64,000 bases of DNA from Arachidicoccus sp. GTDB lineage: Bacteria; Bacteroidota; Bacteroidia; Chitinophagales; Chitinophagaceae. A program made the position numbers and the translations under genes. Below the pieces are notes generated by a model, which saw nothing but the letters and a program-made list of their open reading frames with translations, ran no database searches and was not told the DNA's origin. Location of the stretch: NCBI GenBank assembly GCA_028283605.1, contig JAPWKH010000032.1, positions 1-64,000 on the forward strand, read 5' to 3'. Positions 61,431 through 64,000 of the stretch are shown here, one piece after another (positions within the stretch are counted from its first letter, which is position 1; each line of letters opens with the position of its first letter).

Positions 61431-62438
61431 ATGAAAAAACTTTCTATTGCAGATATTGCAGCTCAGTTGAATGTATCAAAAACCGTTGTTTCATTTATCT
61501 TAAATAATCGTGCCGAAGAGAAAAGAATAAGCGAAGAGCTAGTGTTACGTGTTCAGAAATATATTAAAGAAGTTGGTTATAAACCCAATCCTTTAGCGAA
61601 AAGTTTAAGAACAGGAAAAACAAATATTATTGCATTGATGGTGGAAAATATTGCCGACCCTTTCTTTGCTTCCGTTGCAAGGCTGATTGAGAACAGCGCT
61701 TATAAGAACGGCTACAAAATAATATATTGCAGCACGGACAACAACACAGAAAAAACGAAAGAGCTTTTAACCATGTTCCGGGAACGCAGTGTGGACGGAT
61801 ATATCATTGCACCGCCGGAAGGAATACAGGAAGAAATTCAATCACTGATTGATGAAGCAACACCCGTTGTTTTTTTCGACAGGCATTTGCCAAATATACA
61901 AACCGATGTTGTAGAAATAGATAATCAGGACAGCACATTTAACGCAACCAATTACCTGATAAATGAAGGATATAAAAGCATAGCTTTCGTAACCTTCTCA
62001 TCGAAACTTACGCAAATGAAATCGAGGTTAGATGGTTATAAGCAAGCTATCAATGCCGCAGGCTTAAAGACTTATATCAAACAAATTATCTTTGACCAAA
62101 ATGAAGATAAAATGGTAACCCAGATAGTTGATTTTTTGAAAAAGAATAAAAATTTAGAAGCAATCCTTTTCGGTGCATTGCAGGCAGGAACAAACGGATT
62201 AAAAGCGTTACAACAATTAGGCTTTAATATCCCCAATGATATGGCCGTAATTTCTTTTGACGATTGCGATGTTTTCCGTCTTTATTCTCCATCAATAACT
62301 GCTATTTCCCAACCTATAAATCAAATTGCAGAATCTGCAATTAACCTGCTATTAAAACGCTTAAATTCTTCAGCACAAAAGCAACAAAAGATAATCATCA
62401 AAACAAGTGCGGTTTATAGGCAGTCTGTTGAAAAATAA
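61431..62438 (+). CDS. LacI/GalR-family transcriptional regulator
   Basis: Start set at ATG 61431; the track start is a TTG four codons upstream. About 335 residues: N-terminal HTH (SIADIAAQLNVSKTVVSFILNNR) and hinge (YKPNPLAKSLRTGKTN), then a periplasmic-binding-protein-like sensor domain (IALMVENIADPFFASVARLIE, DGYIIAPPEG, VVFFDRHLPN, MAVISFDDCDVFRLYSPSITAISQP). It is co-transcribed with the fucP-like gene, so its effector is probably the imported sugar. The candidate operators at 52588 and 60043 are possible sites. Confidence 0.93.
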   Translation: MKKLSIADIAAQLNVSKTVVSFILNNRAEEKRISEELVLRVQKYIKEVGYKPNPLAKSLRTGKTNIIALMVENIADPFFASVARLIENSAYKNGYKIIYCSTDNNTEKTKELLTMFRERSVDGYIIAPPEGIQEEIQSLIDEATPVVFFDRHLPNIQTDVVEIDNQDSTFNATNYLINEGYKSIAFVTFSSKLTQMKSRLDGYKQAINAAGLKTYIKQIIFDQNEDKMVTQIVDFLKKNKNLEAILFGALQAGTNGLKALQQLGFNIPNDMAVISFDDCDVFRLYSPSITAISQPINQIAESAINLLLKRLNSSAQKQQKIIIKTSAVYRQSVEK

Positions 62439-62755
62439 ATTTGCTTAGTAGTTAGAATACTTAAGAGAGAATAAAGAATCAAAGACAAAAGTAGATCTGG
62501 AAAGTAGAACTGATCATCCATAATGTATTAAAACCTGATTTCTCCGATAGTTACGGCAGCTACATTCCCTGCCTACTGAAAAGAAAAGGAAAAGGTTGGA
62601 TCTATAAAGGAATTGCTTAAAACAGTTTAAATTTTATTGCATAAAGTTGAACTATTGGATATTTAAATAAAGTTGATAGTAACCATTTATTTTAGCCGTT
62701 ATAACGTTTACAATAAAATTTAATTTATTTATAATAACGTGAGTTTTGTGTCAAA
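62439..62755. other. Gap between the lacI-like gene and insertion sequences
   Basis: About 317 nt. A short plus-strand open stretch around 62495-62619 (LKPDFSDSYGSYIP...KGWIYKGIA) looks weakly protein-like but I cannot assign it. The right end should contain the terminus of the IS982-type element; no clear inverted repeat could be matched because the other end is lost. Confidence 0.3.
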
Positions 62756-63429
62756 TCAGATAAAAACAGAAGGTAATCTGTCTAGAAAAGAATAAGCACA
62801 AAGTCCTGCGAAAATATTCAATACAGCATTAATGGGACTGCGATGTCTTGTGTGTTCAATATCGCAAACTGTTTTAAGGATGTCGTTGACAGATTCGATC
62901 ATACCACGTTTTTTAAGCAATAATTTTTGAGTCATATTCATCAGTTTATTTTTCATATTACTCCTAATACCTGTAATGAGCTGTAACCCTTTTTGAAAGA
63001 GTTGTTCGAATGCTTTTTGATTGATAAAACCTTTATCTGCAAACACCCAACCTTGCAGTTTATCAAACAGTTTGAGCAGGCGGTTCATATTGTTGTCCGC
63101 TTCATTGCCGGGTGTAAAAGCAACGCGCACAATCTGCCCGAAGGCATTGACGACAAGAAAGAGTTTGAAACCAAAGAACCAACCGGTTGAGCTCTTGCCG
63201 CGAGCGGCTTTACCACGAAAAACCTTATGACTGTGAATACGTCTGTTATTACAAACGCAGATGCTTGTGGAATCGGCATAATACACGCCGCATAAACAAC
63301 CCAAACGGCAGCAATGCAAAAACAAAATCATCAGCGTAACAATGCGTGGCTTCAGTTGTACGAACCTGTTGTAACTTGGCGCATCGGGAAAATAGCTGTG
63401 TAAACTGCCCTGCATTACTTCTTGTTCGT
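62756..63429 (-). pseudogene. IS982-family transposase, 5'-truncated
   Basis: The minus-strand frame holds the catalytic part of an IS982-type DDE transposase: FPDAPSYNRFVQLKPR, YYADSTSICVC (first Asp), GWFFGFKLFLVVNAFGQIV, VFADKGFINQ (second Asp), RGMIESVNDILK (Glu) and the tail AVLNIFAGLCAYSF. The normal N-terminal 70-80 residues are missing: at 63429/63430 the sequence changes into the terminus of the IS481-type element. So the IS481-type element inserted into, or recombined with, this transposase gene. Inactive. Confidence 0.82.
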
Positions 63430-64000
63430 TGTGCGTATCAGAACTAAGGTTGACTTTGCGAATATAAATTTTTTCCCTGACCCTCTTTTAAATGGGGTAG
63501 AGGGCTCAGGGAAAAAATTATTTTGGGGTTAATTTTTCTTTTAGAACTTCATAGGGTGTTTTTCCGTTTAATGCGCCATTGGGTCGATACGAATTATAAA
63601 ATATTTCCCACTCTTCCAATTTCTTTGAGATATCAATATCGTCCTTATATTCCAATAATTGGTAAAACTCGCGCTGGTCTGTAAGATGAGATCTTTCTAC
63701 TTTGCCATTGAGGTGAGGGCTTGCTTTTCTAATATAAACATGTCTGATACCCAAATCTTCACAGTGCCAATGAAATAAGGCTTGAAACTCATGACCATTA
63801 TCGGTCTGGATAGTGTGAATGCGAAAAGGAAAACGAGAACAAACATAATCGACAAACTCAATAGCACATTGTTGATTGTGCTTATCAAATATCTTTAATG
63901 CGCGAGCCCTTGTGGCATCATCTATGGCGGTATATTGGTAGCGTTTAATTTCTTTTCCACTTTGTTTATCTGTGAATGAAAGAAACTTTACATCAATTTG
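63430..64000 (-). mobile_element. IS481-type insertion sequence, second copy, cut by the right edge
   Basis: It begins with TGTGCGTATCAG at 63430 (outer end), then 37 nt identical to the end of the first copy, the long hairpin (63467-63519) and the transposase gene reading in from the right. Orientation is opposite to the copy at 13.7-14.7 kb. Sequence is nearly identical to that copy over the overlapping part, so the two arose by recent transposition. Confidence 0.75.
63518..64000 (-). CDS. IS481-family transposase, C-terminal 160 residues (5' part outside window)
   Basis: The track shows only a short TTG-started ORF (63518-63754), but the frame is open without interruption from the edge at 64000: QIDVKFLSFTDKQSGKEIKR, ARALKIFDKHNQQCAIEFVDY, QTDNGHEFQALFHWHCEDLGIRH, SPHLNGKVERSH and the tail KTPYEVLKEKLTPK. 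All three catalytic acids (D, D, E) are present. Unlike the first copy there is no 5-nt duplication and the codon before HCEDLG is TGG. It may be a functional transposase; the N-terminus is outside the window. Confidence 0.8.
   Translation of the reverse strand, partial: QIDVKFLSFTDKQSGKEIKRYQYTAIDDATRARALKIFDKHNQQCAIEFVDYVCSRFPFRIHTIQTDNGHEFQALFHWHCEDLGIRHVYIRKASPHLNGKVERSHLTDQREFYQLLEYKDDIDISKKLEEWEIFYNSYRPNGALNGKTPYEVLKEKLTPK

Noticed and set aside
1-64000. CRISPR array
   Set aside because: No direct-repeat/spacer pattern or cas gene was seen; the 21-bp array is contiguous and coding-like.

Overview
The window is chromosomal DNA of a Bacteroidota bacterium, most probably of the Chitinophagaceae. 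Evidence: several SusC/SusD pairs, ECF sigma/FecR regulation, a type IX secretion C-terminal domain, the Bacteroidota-type MurA, FabI and S1, a thiamine-type PnuC gene behind a TPP riboswitch, and repeated use of the Bacteroidota -7 promoter box TAnnTTTG (murA, DUF2911 gene, rpsA, DegT gene, tRNA-Phe, fucP-like gene). The genus cannot be fixed from sequence alone.

Region 1 (1-13.6 kb) is conserved core: murA (cut by the left edge), an enoyl-CoA hydratase-like gene, a secreted DUF2911 protein, an oligosaccharide flippase, fabI, a TPP-riboswitch-controlled pnuT-like gene, a small membrane protein with a queuosine-precursor-type transporter, an LLM oxidoreductase, rpsA, a Tag-type DNA glycosylase, a MerR-like regulator, a DegT-type aminotransferase and tRNA-Phe.

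Region 2 (13.6-37.24 kb) is an integrated island. The last 44 nt of the tRNA-Phe region (13566-13609) are repeated exactly at 37199-37242, the signature of integration into a tRNA 3' end. No integrase is visible between the repeats. The left part (13.65-23.9 kb) and the extreme right part (36.0-37.0 kb) are a graveyard: a broken IS481-type transposase, a DUF2383 gene and a fibronectin-III gene with nonsense or frameshift mutations, a decayed 21-bp-period (heptad) repeat array, a 32-codon stub of an MtaB-like gene, an exonuclease head fused to a frameshifted radical-SAM tail, a frameshifted and truncated quinone oxidoreductase, an exonuclease-type tail and a nucleotidyltransferase-like tail. 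Intact genes in it are a beta-helix T9SS cargo, a TPR/HTH regulator and a TonB-like protein. The centre (24.3-35.9 kb) is an apparently intact co-directional locus: ECF sigma, FecR, a very large SusC with STN domain, SusD, a DUF1735-like lipoprotein, TlpA-like thioredoxin, HtrA-like serine protease and a second TlpA-like protein. It has no carbohydrate-active enzyme, so its nutrient may be a protein, peptide or redox-sensitive ligand; this is the best candidate for an undescribed system.

Region 3 (37.3-62.4 kb) is a polysaccharide-utilisation region. An ECF sigma gene without FecR precedes SusD1, DUF5004-like and DUF4961-like lipoproteins, SusC1, SusD2, SusC2, a ricin-lectin/beta-propeller protein and a DUF5005-like protein. 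Next to it lie GH92 (alpha-mannosidase family), GH78-like, SGNH hydrolase (frameshifted at an A7 run) and alpha/beta-hydrolase esterase genes on the minus strand, and divergently a FucP-type sugar transporter with a LacI-type regulator. A perfect AAnCGnTT palindrome upstream of the sigma gene may link the LacI regulator to the Sus operon. The enzyme set suggests a rhamnose/mannose-containing, possibly acylated glycan.

Region 4 (62.75-64 kb) is nested insertion sequences: an IS982-type transposase gene truncated by an IS481-type element that is a close copy of the one at 13.7-14.7 kb and runs off the right edge.
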